Of a stretch of DNA of 64,000 nucleotides, positions 1-11,938 are shown one piece after another. How positions within the stretch are numbered: position 1 is the first letter of the stretch; every line of letters begins with the position of its first letter. The stretch spans positions 23,122,364 to 23,186,363 of the forward strand of contig CM051028.1 in assembly GCA_027627225.1 (NCBI GenBank). The letters are read 5' to 3'. Source of the stretch: Congeria kusceri (Eukaryota; Mollusca; Bivalvia; Myida; Dreissenidae). The notes below the pieces were generated by a model. It did not search any database. It saw only the letters and a list, made by a program, of their open reading frames with translations, and had not been told where the DNA came from. Position numbers and translations under genes: made by a program.

Positions 1-65
1 AATTATTATGGCAAAAATGAAGTAACAAATACGCTTTTTTCCGATTCGGAAAGGTGTGTAAATAT

Positions 66-655
66 ATTTTTTTTTGTAATTCGTGAGGAGGGAAATATTT
101 TTGTGCAAACTGTTTAAAAAGCAAACAGAGTTATATGCATACAAGTCAATCTACAACGGGTAAAAATAGTTGATGAACCGTTTAAGTTCGAATCAATATT
201 CTGTGCTTTTTATCACTGGCGCTATGTTCAGTAAATACCAATCTAAATAAAAATAAGTTTAATTAGTAAATTACATTCAAAACTCTCTAATAAAAGCAGT
301 AATTACAGAAGCTACGTATCGTATTAAACATGCGCCACGCCTACTCAATTTAATTGATACAAATGAATTTAATACGTCCCGATAATCTGTATAATCTGTC
401 GGGACGTATTAAATTCATTTATTAGAGAGTTTTGAATGTTATTTACTAATTAAACTTATTTTTATTTATTTTTATTTAGATTGGTATTTACTGAACATAG
501 CGCCAGTGATAAAAAGCACAGAATATTGATTCGAACTTGAACGGTTCATCAACTATTTTTACCCGTTGTAGATTGACTTGTATGCATATAACTCTGTTTG
601 CTTTTTAAATAGTTTGCACAAAAATATTTCCCTCCTCACGAATTATAAAAAAAAT
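66..655. repeat. Large foldback (inverted repeat) with a nested hairpin
   Basis: The left arm (about 66-294) and right arm (about 418-655) are reverse complements over roughly 230 bp with few mismatches; the right arm has a ~9-bp T/A-rich expansion. The spacer holds a second perfect inverted repeat, 361-382 against 399-420, whose inner ends read CGTCCCGA and TCGGGACG. No coding potential was seen. This is the form of a foldback transposon or MITE. No target duplication could be fixed because the outer ends run into A/T tracts. Confidence 0.8.
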
Positions 656-660
656 AAGGA

Positions 661-2340
661 TGAGAATGTCGTAGATAAATAGCATTGAATTAGACATGCG
701 CTATATTAGTTTTAATTTGCCAAAAAACAGTGGCCTCGATCTCCATCTTCAATTAGGTAGCTATAACAGACGATTTTTTTTATTTTAGCAAAACCTACAA
801 AATTATATACCATTTTAAAGGTTATACTTTCAGAAAAACAAAACTGCAATTGAAATTACTGTATCTTGAAAAATAACAAAGTTATGTGTATCAGAAGAAG
901 GTAACCCCCCACATTTCCTTCGGTCAAATATGTAAATTATGTCAATAATACACCTGGCAATAATTTCTGGCAGTTAAACAGGTTCAAAGTAATCTTTTCA
1001 TGTCACTTTATGCTTTGTTAAGTAAATACTTCACATATTTTCACTGTCTTACATACATGGTGACTTATAAAAGACAACAAATCATTTAAAATGGAATGAG
1101 TATGAAAGCCAAATGCTGGACTGAATCTGGGTAAGACAATGTCTCTAGTACTGCGTAAAAAAACATTTGGCATTTACAAACTGCAAGTAAAAGATGTTAT
1201 ATATATTTATAAAGCTCAGTTATATGTATTATATATATCTTTAACATGCTTAGTACATATAACATGCTAATTTATTTCAGTATTCGGAACAGTGTTTTCA
1301 TTAACTTTAAAGGCATATATCCGACATCATCTCCAGTTTTAAGACCACTCTTTCTGGAGACCAAAACACAAGTAAAATATTTTACCTTTTAAATCTGCCA
1401 AAAAGATCATGTACTCTTCAAAGTAATTAAAAAATGGCCACAGAAATGTAAATACATGTATTAAACAACATGCAGTCTTGATGAAAGGTGGTCTTTCAAT
1501 GCAGCTTTTGCTTTAGGAACTTTTTGGAATACTAATTGTTCACTTGTTCAAAAGAATTCAAACCATACCTTGAATATAAAAATTAACATAATTTAAATGC
1601 TGAAATTTTTTTTAAGTATTGATCAGAAAATACTTTAAAAGAACATGGTCTTGATATTATACGAAACACTTTTCCGACAAATATGAACAGTAACAGTAAC
1701 ATCAAACATTAACAAATTGAATACTGAATAGGCCATCTTAGGCAAAAGAAAAAAAAATTAAAAACTGCAATGCAAAGCACCACAACACAACTTTAAAGAC
1801 TCCTTGGCTGACCATCTTGGAAACAACCTAACATGAGAAAGACTGTTAATTTCTGTCTGCAAAAGCCACTGTCTCCACTGTCTTGTTTGTCCTGTATGAA
1901 CAGAAGACTAAAAACCAAAGCACAATATCTTCAAAAACTGCAGCAATCCTGAAATTAATATATGCAAAAGCAAATCATGCAATACTTACCAGCATTTTAT
2001 GAAGTGCTACTAGTATTGCAATTAAGTTAAAAAATCAAGCATGCAGAATAAAAGCTGTTACAAGATTGTTTTCAATGCAAGAATTGTTTTTCAATGTAAG
2101 GATGTTTTAAGATTTAAAGAAAAAGAACAACAACAAAACTTTAAATATTAAGAAAATATTAAACCTTGTAAGTATACAACATGAAGTCATTCAATTAAAC
2201 CTGCAGTGACCACTAAAAGGCAATGACAAGGGAGGGAGGGCTCACCCCTCTCCCACCCAGCTACCTTATTTGCAACTCGTTCAAGATATGGTATGGATTA
2301 AATTGATCAATTATAAATGAAAATAAACACGACAGGCTTT
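661..2340. other. AT-rich non-coding stretch, no gene recognised
   Basis: No open frame of useful length, tandem array or clear inverted repeat was seen. If the small minus-strand ORF at 2367-2462 is a terminal exon, this stretch would be its 3' UTR and downstream flank, but that is conjecture. Confidence 0.4.
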
Positions 2341-2366
2341 ATATTTCAGTTGTGTACACGGTGGTG

Positions 2367-2462
2367 ATTGAGGATCAATGCTTTGCTATAAATCGAGACA
2401 GATTATTTGTATTGTCAAATTGTTGTCCACTTTCACTTTCAGTTTCACTATCTTCCAGCAAC
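2367..2462 (-). CDS. Possible short terminal coding exon, unidentified
   Basis: The minus strand reads a short acidic, serine-rich frame beginning MFRLLEDSETESES and ending LSRFIAKH before a TGA. The composition looks coding, and a weak acceptor (TTTAG) precedes the leucine codons. No upstream exon that joins to it was found, and no family was recognised. It could be chance. On the opposite strand at 2661-2867 another coding-looking frame exists (KLTEEHEVLDRQFIELNEL, coiled-coil-like), followed by a possible GTAAGA donor. Both cannot be taken as established. Confidence 0.22.
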
Positions 2463-2660
2463 CTAAACATCGTAAATCTTATGTGACATAATTATATTAA
2501 CAGCCACTAATTGCAATAATAATTATTTTGATGTGGTAAATAGTTTGCAGTACCTGTAATATACAATGAAACAACAAAGATTGACAAAGACGTCGTTGCG
2601 AGACTGCAATACCTCGCGAAAACTGATAACATTCAGGGGAGATCACTCTTTGCAGTATGA

Positions 2661-2800
2661 CGAACGTTAAGCGGAGTGACACGAAATCAGATTCGGTTGA
2701 TAACGGGTCGCTATCGGAAACTGACAGAAGAACACGAAGTACTTGATCGACAGTTCATTGAATTAAATGAATTGCGCAAAAATGCGCTAAGATGTAATTG
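2661..2800 (+). CDS. Possible exon, coiled-coil-like, unidentified
   Basis: This frame is open from 2661 and encodes a charged stretch (TEEHEVLDRQFIELNELRKN) typical of coiled coils. It is followed by a consensus-like donor, TT|GTAAGA, near 2800. There is no in-frame ATG, and a stop lies at 2658. A good acceptor (CTCTTTGCAG) ends at 2655, but that acceptor would place the stop inside the exon. A different frame opens with an ATG at 2657 and runs 29 codons. The region may be an exon of an unidentified gene or a chance open frame. Confidence 0.2.
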
Positions 2801-3411
2801 TAAGAAACTGATGTTAAATGGTGGATGGATGCTTATATTTTGCTGGTATACTTGTGCTTTCCAGTGACCATATTGTTTTCATCAGACAAATGGCCAGTGA
2901 AAATTGCCTTAATTTGGCGCCTTGCTGCTCTTCCATGCATTAATGTACATAATTTATTTTCAGACCAATAGAAAGCGTGTTCTTTCACCTTTCCAATGAT
3001 GTATAATACATGATTGTAGCTAAAAATAGGCAGGAGTAATTTAGTATTAAATCACATGATCCGTTCGTGTAAACAAAGATGGCAGACGCAAATTCTGTTC
3101 AGTACACACCAAAATCGGCAATTTAATAGTGAAAATGATCAACAAAACGCTCATGATTTTCAATTTTATTACTAATATATAAACATTTCAACTTTAATGT
3201 CTTTAATTCCATCAAAACAATGACTTTTATGTCCGTAGTTAATTTTCAGCGATGTGATAAAAATGTATGGTTTACTATGGTGACAGATATGGACTGGCTC
3301 AATGAACAAAGCTTTGTTATCGCTAAATTATGTCAAAAACCAGCTTATACCTATTTATTTTAAGTAGAGTGTATAGTAACGAGTTTTGAGATTTTTTTGT
3401 TGAAATGATGT

Positions 3412-4820
3412 AACAGACAGGTGACTTACTTCAATTAATGTTACTTATAATAAAAATACTCTCATAATTCATTTGCTGTTAGTTTCTTTTCTCGTCAACA
3501 GTCTGCCTACGCTGTCAGCGTTTTGATTAATGTATTTTTAGTATGTATCACATTCTCCATTACGTTTTCAACTTCAATACATATTTATAATAATTTATAC
3601 GCACGGGCAGTGTTTTTTTAGGGCCATTTGAGGCCGAAATTTCGGCCCCATCCCCCTGCTTAAATAGTATATACATTTCCCATATATTTACCTTAAAATT
3701 CCCCTCAGAATGTAGGCTTTATTTTGAAAAAAAAAAAATCAATTGCGGTTGAAAATTGGCTAAGATAGAGGAGTGTTCGTAAACAATCCCAGCAATTTTC
3801 ATGAAAGCAAGGTAATCTGAGTTATCATTTGAAGCAAAACAATTCATTAATATTTTATGATAATGGAGAATATAAACATTTACTAATGGCTTTTTAAAAA
3901 AAAATCGCTTTTTGCCATAAAACTTCCTGCTAGTTTTGCCCCATGGGTGAAAAAAATACTGATAGAGGTATGCCAAGTTAAGCCTCTGATCATGTACAGT
4001 AGCTTGGACTCGATTGGACCAGCATATGTTATATACCTACCACTTATTGCTGACCTAAATTAGTTAATAAATTATGTTATTTTTGTTGCCAAGTGACTGG
4101 TTTTCTGAAAAGTTCCAATTTACAGTCACAGAGAGTTAACGTTTTATTTAAATATGTTTTTTTCCGTAAAAAAACCTCTCCAGTATTGTGAAAGATTTGG
4201 AAATTTAAATGATTGAAAACTAATAAATTCTTGCATTAAAAAATGTATGCATTAAGCTTTTAATTCCTTAACTAAACACTTATTTTGATAAAACTAATTC
4301 GTTGATTTTTCGTTTCTCAGACCCGCCAACCCTAATTTTGACTAAAATGGAAAAAAAAAAATTTGAAAGACGAAAAACGCGTATATAAAAAATGCAAACC
4401 ATTTTTTTCCTCGCACTAATGAAAAGCTGTTGTTTAGATAAATTAGTGCGAGTTACTTGAGCACAATGCCTTTTGTCCGTCGTCCTTCGTTAGTTGTGTG
4501 TCAACATTTTCATTCAAAGAACATCTCCTAAACCACTGGGCAAATTTTCACCGAACTTTACAAGAATGATCCTTTGGTGACCCTCTCCGGTATGCTGCAT
4601 ATGTAGGTCACAAGTGCTAAAAATAGATTGAAAACTGAAAACTTTAAAAATCTTCTGCTCTTAAACCACAAGGTGGAGGGGTTTTATATTTTACGCGAAA
4701 TAACAGACAGGCGATTTACCACAATAAATGTTTCTTATAATAAAAATACTCTCATAATTCATATTCTCTTGGTTTATTTTGTTGCCAACAGTAATTCTAC
4801 GCTGTCAGCATTTTGATTGT
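3412..4820. repeat. Dispersed duplicate pair (3412-3531 and 4702-4820)
   Basis: Two ~115-bp segments in the same orientation share TAACAGACAGG..., CTTATAATAAAAATACTCTC and CTACGCTGTCAGC with scattered substitutions. Between them lies AT-rich DNA with no gene, including a diverged member of the dispersed family with TTTTGTCCGTCGTCC at about 4455-4680. These are interspersed repeats rather than coding sequence. Confidence 0.55.
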
Positions 4821-5515
4821 AGACTCGGGCTGTCGGGCTGTCGACTGGTCCTACTTTTTCTATTTTTTCGGTGTAGCTGTCTAAGATCACTTTTGACCTT
4901 GATTTCTTGCGATAATTATGCAGCGGGAAAATTGAATGCCAATAGAATTGGGCAAATTTTCTGATTTTAAGGAATGCAAACTTCAAACAATGGTTTAAAG
5001 TATACCAATAACTGTTGCATTCTGTTGGGGATTAAAAATTTACATAATTGTTTACATAAGCGGTTAAAATGAAGTTATATATAAACATATCCTCGACATA
5101 TACTCTAGAACTGAGGCTAATTATGAACGTATTTTCTCATTGTATGCCATAAACAGAATTCTATATTCATTCGCGTAACGAAATAACTATGTTGTTTAGC
5201 CTACATTTATATAAGCAGTACGCTCTATAAATAGCAATTGTGCAATGTTCCATTCATAAATCTCACTCAGAGTTGCCGTTCCATGTAGCCCATTGATTCT
5301 AGCGAGTTCATCGCATTCCAGAAACAGTAGTGTCATTATAAAAAATAGTGCGCGTAGCTAGCAAACCGTTGTATAGCTGTGTTTATATACTCGTATATGC
5401 ATCAATAAATTCAGAGAATCATAAACCTAAACATTTCAATAAATGGGGAATTTATATTATAAACTTAATTTGAATTAAAATTGTGGTTACGATTTATTAA
5501 CGATTATTATGCTCC
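4821..5515. other. Intergenic, nothing recognised
   Basis: AT-rich sequence with short frames only. No repeats, RNA-gene boxes or splice-linked coding frames were seen. Confidence 0.4.
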
Positions 5516-5519
5516 CCTT

Positions 5520-6615
5520 CGAAGAAGTGGGGGTATCTTGCTTTGCACCTGTCCGTCGGTCGGTAGGTCCGTCCGTAGACCATTTTGTTTCCGCTCGATA
5601 TCTTGAGAACGCTTTGACCTACGATCATGAAAATTTATACGCTGGTTACTTGGGAGGAAAGGAAGAACCCTCTAAATTTTGAGGTCAACAGGTCGAAGGT
5701 CAAGGTCACCGTTGCTAAAAATAGAAAAACTGGTTTCCCCTCAATAACTTTAGAACGCATTGAGATATTTTAATGAAACTTTATACATAGGTACCTTATA
5801 TCGAGACCTCGCTTGGGATTGCATATGGGCTGGGTGGGGTCAAGGTCACCATTACTAAAAATAGAAAAACGGTAGACTATTTCGTTTCCGCACGATATCT
5901 TGAGTACGCTTTGACCTACGAATCATGAAAGTTGGAAAGCTGGTTACTTGGGAGGAAAGAAGAATCCTGTAAATTTTGACGTCAACGGGTCAAAGGTCAA
6001 GGACACCGTTGCTAAAAATAGAGAAATGGTTTCCCCTCAATAACTTGAGAACGCATTGAGATATTTTAATGAAACTTTATACATAGATACCTTACATTGA
6101 GTCCTCACTTGGGATTGCATATGCGATGGGTGGGGTTAAGGTCAAGGTCACCATTACTAAAAATAGAAAAATGGTTTCCGCTAAATAACTTTAGAACGCA
6201 TAAAGATATTTTAATAAAACTTCATACATAGATACCTTATATTCAGACCTCGCTTGGGATGGCATATGGGGTGGGTGGGGTCAAGGTCACCATTACTAAA
6301 AGTATAAAAAAACGGTTTCAGCACAATAACCTGAGAACGAATCAAGATATTTTAATGAAACTTCATACATATATACCTTGTATCGAGACCTCGCTTGGGA
6401 TTGCATATGGGGTGGGTGTGGTCAAGCTCACCATTGCTAAAAATTGAAAAACAGTTTCAGCTCAATAACTTGAGAATGCATCAAGATATTTGAATGAAGC
6501 TTCATACATAGATACCTTATATTGAGACCTCTCTTGGGATTTCATATGGGGTGGGTGGGGTCAAGGTCACCATTACTAAAAATAGAAAAACAGTTTCCGC
6601 TCAATAACTTGGAGT
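5520..6615. repeat. Tandem repeat, ~140-bp units with a longer higher-order unit
   Basis: The landmark ATACCTTAT/ATACCTTGT recurs near 5791, 6087, 6231, 6372 and 6512. The last four are about 140-145 bp apart and the first gap is about 295 bp. Each unit contains AAGGTCACCATTACTAAAAA and TCAATAACTT.GAACGCAT. The longer interval carries an extra ~155-bp block (CGATATCTTGAG...GGAGGAAAG), itself present twice (about 5585-5690 and 5882-6000). The 5' end is rich in GTCCGTC/GGTCGGT. The array looks like the internal region of an interspersed element. A diverged single copy occurs at about 13,890-14,050. Confidence 0.8.
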
Positions 6616-6855
6616 TATCTTATAGTCTCCGAAACATCTGGGGTCCAATAAGTCTCCTAATATTGGTGGGGACCAAAAAATCTGGTTATGAGAAGTAACC
6701 GATTATCTCGGGAATTTTTAAATGACATATCAATATTAATTTCAATGCCGATTGTCTTTTTTAAAGACATTTCTTGTTCCTACTTTTCTTACTTTTTGAT
6801 TCACTCTTACTTTTTCCTACTTTTTGGTAAAAAAACTCATATTATTCTACTTTTT

Positions 6856-7080
6856 AGCTCACCTGAGCACGAAGTGCTCGGTGAGCTATCGGTATAGGGG
6901 ACCTCTCCGTCGTCTGTATGCTGTGATCAATTTGGACCATTGTCACGATGAAGACTACTTTTTAAAATTTAATCTTGATCAAACTTGCAGTTTGTGTATG
7001 ACCATAAAATCTTCGACGAGTTCGATAATGGGCCCTATCGGACCTGGAACACCAGAGTTGTCCTTTTTTTTTTGACCCAA
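6856..7080 (+). repeat. 5' end of the dispersed hairpin-start repeat family
   Basis: The sequence begins with a hairpin, AGCTCACCTGAGCAC / GTGCTCGGTGAGCT around a GAA loop (6856-6887). It continues into the family core (ACTTGCAGTTTGTGTATGACC, then ATCGGACCTGGAACACCAGAG). The same start occurs at 30,053 and the same core at 16,510. The family's 3' tail (CTCAGGTGAGCG...GGGCCATC) is next seen at 13,091, so the original copy may have been split by later insertions. Confidence 0.65.
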
Positions 7081-7989
7081 ATACATCTATTCCTGAATAA
7101 CTCACCTGGTAAAGGGAGGTAAATGCAGTATCAGGAAGATAAGTGCAATAAATGTGTAATTTCCCATTAGTCACAGATTGATAGTGGAGTCTGCTTATTA
7201 GTAAAATCAATACATCATTCCGAGTCAACATGATACTTCAATTTTAGATCAGCATCATTACACTTAGTAATGCATGAATATGTATAGCCTGCTTCTGACC
7301 TATATTTTGACTATGTGTGCAGCAGTAAATTTTTCCTCATTCTGTCTTATCATCCAGTCAGGTAACAAGATGTAAACAACAATAAATAGCTAAAATTCAT
7401 GTTGTAAACAAGCAATCAGAATATAGGATTAATATCATGTGATCAAGTGCTTGAAAGGGTTAATTATTTTCTGAAGGTTTTGGACTGTTTAGTTAGTAAC
7501 TTATTCAGTATCATTTAATCATGTCACTTTTGGACTGACTTGTACATTTGAATTGGGATTTTGGAAACTCTAATAATTATCTTGCACGATTTTTGAAGCT
7601 GATTTATTATTTCTCCTTAATTGAAAAATACTTCTACACTGTTTTGACTCAAAATTGGTGTGATTATTAGTAAGTAACTAAAAGGTTGTATAGTTATTTA
7701 TAATTTAATCTGTCAAAGTTGATAGGTGTAAAGTTCTTAATGTTCACATTGAGTGTTCCTATATAACATAGAAATTTCCCTTTTCTTAAGAGAACATTTG
7801 GAAAGTTTGTCTCTGTGGGTGTCATTGACGCGAAATTATTAGTAAGTTTTTATGCAAAACAACTGAGGTTTTATAGTTATTTATAATTTAATCTGACAAT
7901 GTTGATAGTTGTATGGTTGTTAATGTTAACAAGAAGTATTCCTATGTAACCTAGAAATTTCCTTCTCCTAAGAGTACATTTGGAAAGTT

Positions 7990-8290
7990 TGTTTGTTTGG
8001 ATTTTTCACCATATTTACCAGTCATTCAGTGATATAATGGCGGTCAGTTGACCTACTCACACTTCTTCTGGGCAAACTAAGACGATGTAAGTGGTTTACC
8101 AGTACCAAGTGCACATACTTATGCCAGTAAATGACAACTGCTCTACGTGAATCAGAGCTAGGGGGGAGAATGGCCGTAGAAATTATTTCACTATCCCCAC
8201 ACAAGTTATGTGGCCGGGCTGGGGCTGGAACGCAAGAACCCTTGATTGAGAGTATAGCGCTCTACCAACTGAGCTAGACGGGCCCGCAAA
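7990..8290 (-). repeat. tRNA-derived SINE
   Basis: On the minus strand the head (about 8284-8210) has a pol III box A (TAGCTCAGTTGGTAGAGCG) and a degenerate box B (GGGTTCTTGCGTTCCA). A ~200-bp body follows, then an AAAC-type repeat tail at about 7990-8003 (GTTTGTTTGTTTGG on the plus strand). The order head, body, short-repeat tail is typical of a SINE. A functional tRNA gene is unlikely because box B has lost the GTTCGANTCC consensus. Confidence 0.75.
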
Positions 8291-8548
8291 GCCAGAATAA
8301 TCTACTTGGTTTGATTCATTTATATGGTGCCATTATGATGATAATTGGGAAGTTTTCGTAGAGTGTAGTAACTATAGAGTGTCACTGTATGTACCAGTTT
8401 TGAACCTGTAAAGGTTTATCATTGCTTATGGACTTCGTTGCAATAACATTTAAAACATTTTTGAACACAACAATACAGAACAATAATATTATGTCAATCA
8501 CTGATACGCAAAGTTGAACTGACTTAAAATCAGTCTGTGTACTGGTGT

Positions 8549-10381
8549 CATACATGCCATAATTTTTTCAGGCCAAAACGGGACATTCCAAAAAATCGCC
8601 ATGACATTTGACATTTGACCGGGACACATTAATATTGTCATTTTGTCTGAAGAAAAACAAGTGATAATAACAGTTTATCGTATCTAACCTAGTCCTAGGT
8701 CCTATTCCGTTTCGTGGTTTATATAATTACTGGCGCAGTGCCTAAATCCGCCACTTGCCTAAATCCGCCACCCCATCAGAATAAGAGTTTTTTTTACCGG
8801 CGATTTTTATTTTCTTGATCTCAGTCAATCAGATACTTTCCCTTAACAATGCTGACAAATTTGTATCTTGATTTGTGCATAAATAAATATGTAATCCAAT
8901 TATTGTGTACATAACCCCGAAATGCAAACAAACTGCATGTTGGGAATCTATTTCATACTGCGCATGCGCAGTTTTGATGCCCCGCATTTTGTTCATGATA
9001 AAATTAAATTATCGCGTTTTAATATGTCCACGTGAGCATGTGCAGCATAAAAATAACCATTATTCATTGGCATTGCATAAAATAAAATGCTGAAAAAATT
9101 GCATATTAAGAGCGCAAATGTCTTGCTACTCAAAACCCTCATTATTTGTCCCACATGCACGCAGGGCCTCAGTTTCAGAGCTTTTTTTTTTTTTTAACAA
9201 ACTAGTATTGGGCAGAAATTGGAACATTGAATTAACAACAGACAGCAAGCTGCTTAATATAGGAAATTAAATAAGAACAATAGTCAATGTGGAATAAGCA
9301 CGTCACGGTTCTGATGTACGATTTTCACCAAGCAACTTCGGATCACCGTGTTCTTTTTTAAACACTAGAAAATGAACTTAAAATAAACAAAAGTGGGATT
9401 TTTGTCAATAGGAGTCAGTACAAGTTGCTTTGAAAACAGAATTTATAAAACATTATTATTTTCGAGCAGTTTGAGAGGGGTGGCGGATTTAGGCTCTCCC
9501 GCGCTCATTTTTTACACTGTTTAGGCCTTCATTCTTGATAAATATTTTTCATTTGCCAAGTAGTTGAAATGTAACCAAAACATGCCATTAAACGCACATT
9601 AAACCTAACTTGATTTAAATGTGGCGGATTTAGGCACTGCGCCAGTATAGTTCAAACAATAAACACCCAAAATGAATAACACAAACATAACACACGCATA
9701 TATTTTAATCATATTTATTCAATAATATAAACGATAACATGTATTTGTAATTATGACATCAAAGAAAGTACACGAAACATGCAAATATAAACACTGATTG
9801 TCAAATAAACAAATGCGTTTTCAAGGCAGACTACTCCAGCAGACTTATACCTGCGCTACGTTCCACTATACACTGCATCAACTTATGCGATGTGAATAAC
9901 ACGAGTTTAAAGAAAGTAATGATTGTTTTTGCATCTTTAATTCTCGAAAAGTTCTCAATTTATTTTCATACTTACCTTCAAACGTTACCAAACTAATTAT
10001 GTGATAACACCTATTCTATTTTAAATCAAAATAACAACAAACACAGTTCCTTTTTTATTCCAAAACAATGCAACAATCAGCAGCAATTAGCGACCGCGGA
10101 TATATGACCCCCATCCCGCAAAAGTGTGACAAACGATCAATAAATCGCTAATAGGGCATCATTACTGCTCCTCTTTGACACGCGGCTAGCGGGTATTGTT
10201 GTTATAGGGACCGATAAAGGGATTAAAGATCTGAAGTTAATGGTTGGCCCATTGATGTTTTATGGTACACGAACATCGATTTTTGTGATTGAACGGGACA
10301 AAATGCATCTCACCCAGATGCCGGGACAGACCTCGCGAAACCGGGACAGTCCCGGTGAGACCGGGACGTATGGCATGTATG
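8549..10381. mobile_element. Non-autonomous DNA transposon, hAT-like, with 8-bp target duplication
   Basis: The 13-bp terminal inverted repeats are perfect: CATACATGCCATA at 8549-8561 and its complement at 10,369-10,381. The element is flanked by an exact 8-bp direct repeat, ACTGGTGT, at 8541-8548 and 10,382-10,389. Subterminal GGGAC motifs are repeated near both ends. No transposase frame is visible. An 8-bp duplication suggests hAT, though the TIR is not a textbook hAT end. A second transposon (8730-9645) lies inside; without it the element would be about 0.9 kb. Confidence 0.85.
8730..9645. mobile_element. TA-target MITE nested in the hAT-like element
   Basis: The 25-bp terminal inverted repeats are perfect. 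They begin CTGGCGCAGTGCCTAAATCC at 8730-8754, with the complement at 9621-9645. TA dinucleotides sit immediately outside both ends (8728-8729 and 9646-9647). A second inverted pair just inside each end repeats GCCTAAATCCGCCAC (about 8757-8771 and 9478-9494). No transposase is encoded. TA duplication and TIR form fit a Tc1/mariner-type non-autonomous element, younger than its host element because it interrupts it. Confidence 0.88.
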
Positions 10382-10450
10382 ACTGGTGTTAATAAATAAT
10401 TTATTATTTTAATTCAGACATATACTGGTATGTGAAAAAAAGATGGTAGT

Positions 10451-11866
10451 CTGGGCTCACTGGAAAAAAATAATCTTTCGCCACCATGTTCGCCATTTTA
10501 AAAAATCGGTTGCCATTTTCAGAAAATAATAGCCAGTTAGTAGCAATTGGCAACCATTCTTAATCCATATGCTGTTCAGTCTGTAAGGCATCGTTCTTGT
10601 GCTGTAATACATGCGTAGTGTTTACATCATAGTGAAGCCAATTATTGCCAATTTTCCAAGAGTCTTTGAAATTTCTGGCTGGAGAATTAAGACAAATTTT
10701 GTTTTTAGAATTTGGAGAAGATCCGGATTCTAATGGCCGTTTTGAAGCTATTTTTACACTGATTGTATCTAGCTATGGACACATCCACAATGGTCATGTT
10801 ATCTTTATAACCACATTTTATACCTTAGATAAAATTGTATTTGTAACAATTTATTATGCTTTTTATTTGGCGGTCATTTTACTTGCAATTAAGTATAATT
10901 ATTAATTTCTTTTTCGGTAATACCGATAATTAATTAAATTGCTGCATAATTAACTTACTTTATTCACCACCGACGTTGTTTGTAACATCGTTGTCAAACT
11001 GTGAAATCAGCCACTGAAGCCATACTTGTTAATCGCCTTATCAATTATCTTGTATCACACAGTGTTGACACAAAGTACACTCCATCTATTACAACAGTCT
11101 ATACTGATCCATTAAGCCATGTTACATAATCTGAACAAACGATTTAAACGTTCATTCAGTATATGTATTTATTCGTAGAGCATACGTCTATATTTAGTAC
11201 AAGCACATGGCCGATACATGCACGCTTTCCATGCGTAGAACGTGACGTCGTTTGTGCCAACTTAACTTTAGCGCAACAAAGGTTTTACACGACACAAAAA
11301 TGTGTTTACCAGATATAAGAATGTGTTATGTGAAAATTCAAAGTCGTAATCGGATTTGGAACCATATTCTACCAAATTTTACAGGAAAGTAATTTAAAAC
11401 AGTGCCTTGTTTAGGAATTAAACTAAATTGGGATATGATGAACAATGATAACGCACAAGTCAATTGTGTTTACGTTTTATGGTCGGGAAAAGCCGCACTG
11501 GCTTTCAAGGGACGCCTGTTTACACTTACTAATGTGTGCATACATGATTGGCACATGTAAATAACACTGTTTTAATTGGTTAATGAAGATTTTTCTGAGC
11601 GATAAAACTCAACCTGGGGGGGGGGGGCGGAGCTACACGGTGACTGACTGCAGATAAGGAATGCATGTGCTAGTAACATGTCTGTGATGCGCGCACAGAG
11701 GCACATGTTTCCGGTCTTTTAATGTCGAGTCGCTTATGCCATTTGTTTACCAAAATTTCATAAAAATACGTTTTCGCCACTAGTTTTTGCAAATTGAAAG
11801 ATCTTGTCGCCACTTTTCAAAAACTTTCACATTTGGCGACAATTGCGATAGGCAGCGTGAGCCCTG
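10451..11866. mobile_element. Possible diverged MITE with TCGCCA-rich subterminal regions
   Basis: Imperfect ends CTGGGCTCAC (10,451) and GTGAGCCCTG (to 11,866) are inverted with one mismatch. Both subterminal regions are rich in TCGCCA/TGGCGA motifs (10,486-10,560 and 11,775-11,850). No matching target duplication was found, so the boundaries are tentative. A frame at 10,645-10,905 inside has no recognisable domain. The interior also holds a G homopolymer at about 11,619-11,628. Confidence 0.35.
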
Positions 11867-11938
11867 TGTGTATCCAATCATAAGCTCTTTATGTATTTTT
11901 ATAGAATTATTTCCAAGTTTTTTTTTTTATTGCCCCTA

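Noticed and set aside
8210..8284. Functional tRNA gene on the minus strand
   Set aside because: Box A is good but box B is degenerate, and a SINE body and AAAC tail follow.
10645..10905. 86-codon frame in the 10.4-11.9 kb region
   Set aside because: Hydrophobic, AT-rich, no domain, and inside a probable MITE.
10451..11866. Firm call of a hAT element with 8-bp duplication
   Set aside because: The flanking octamers do not match and the TIR is only ten bases with a mismatch; kept as a low-confidence element.
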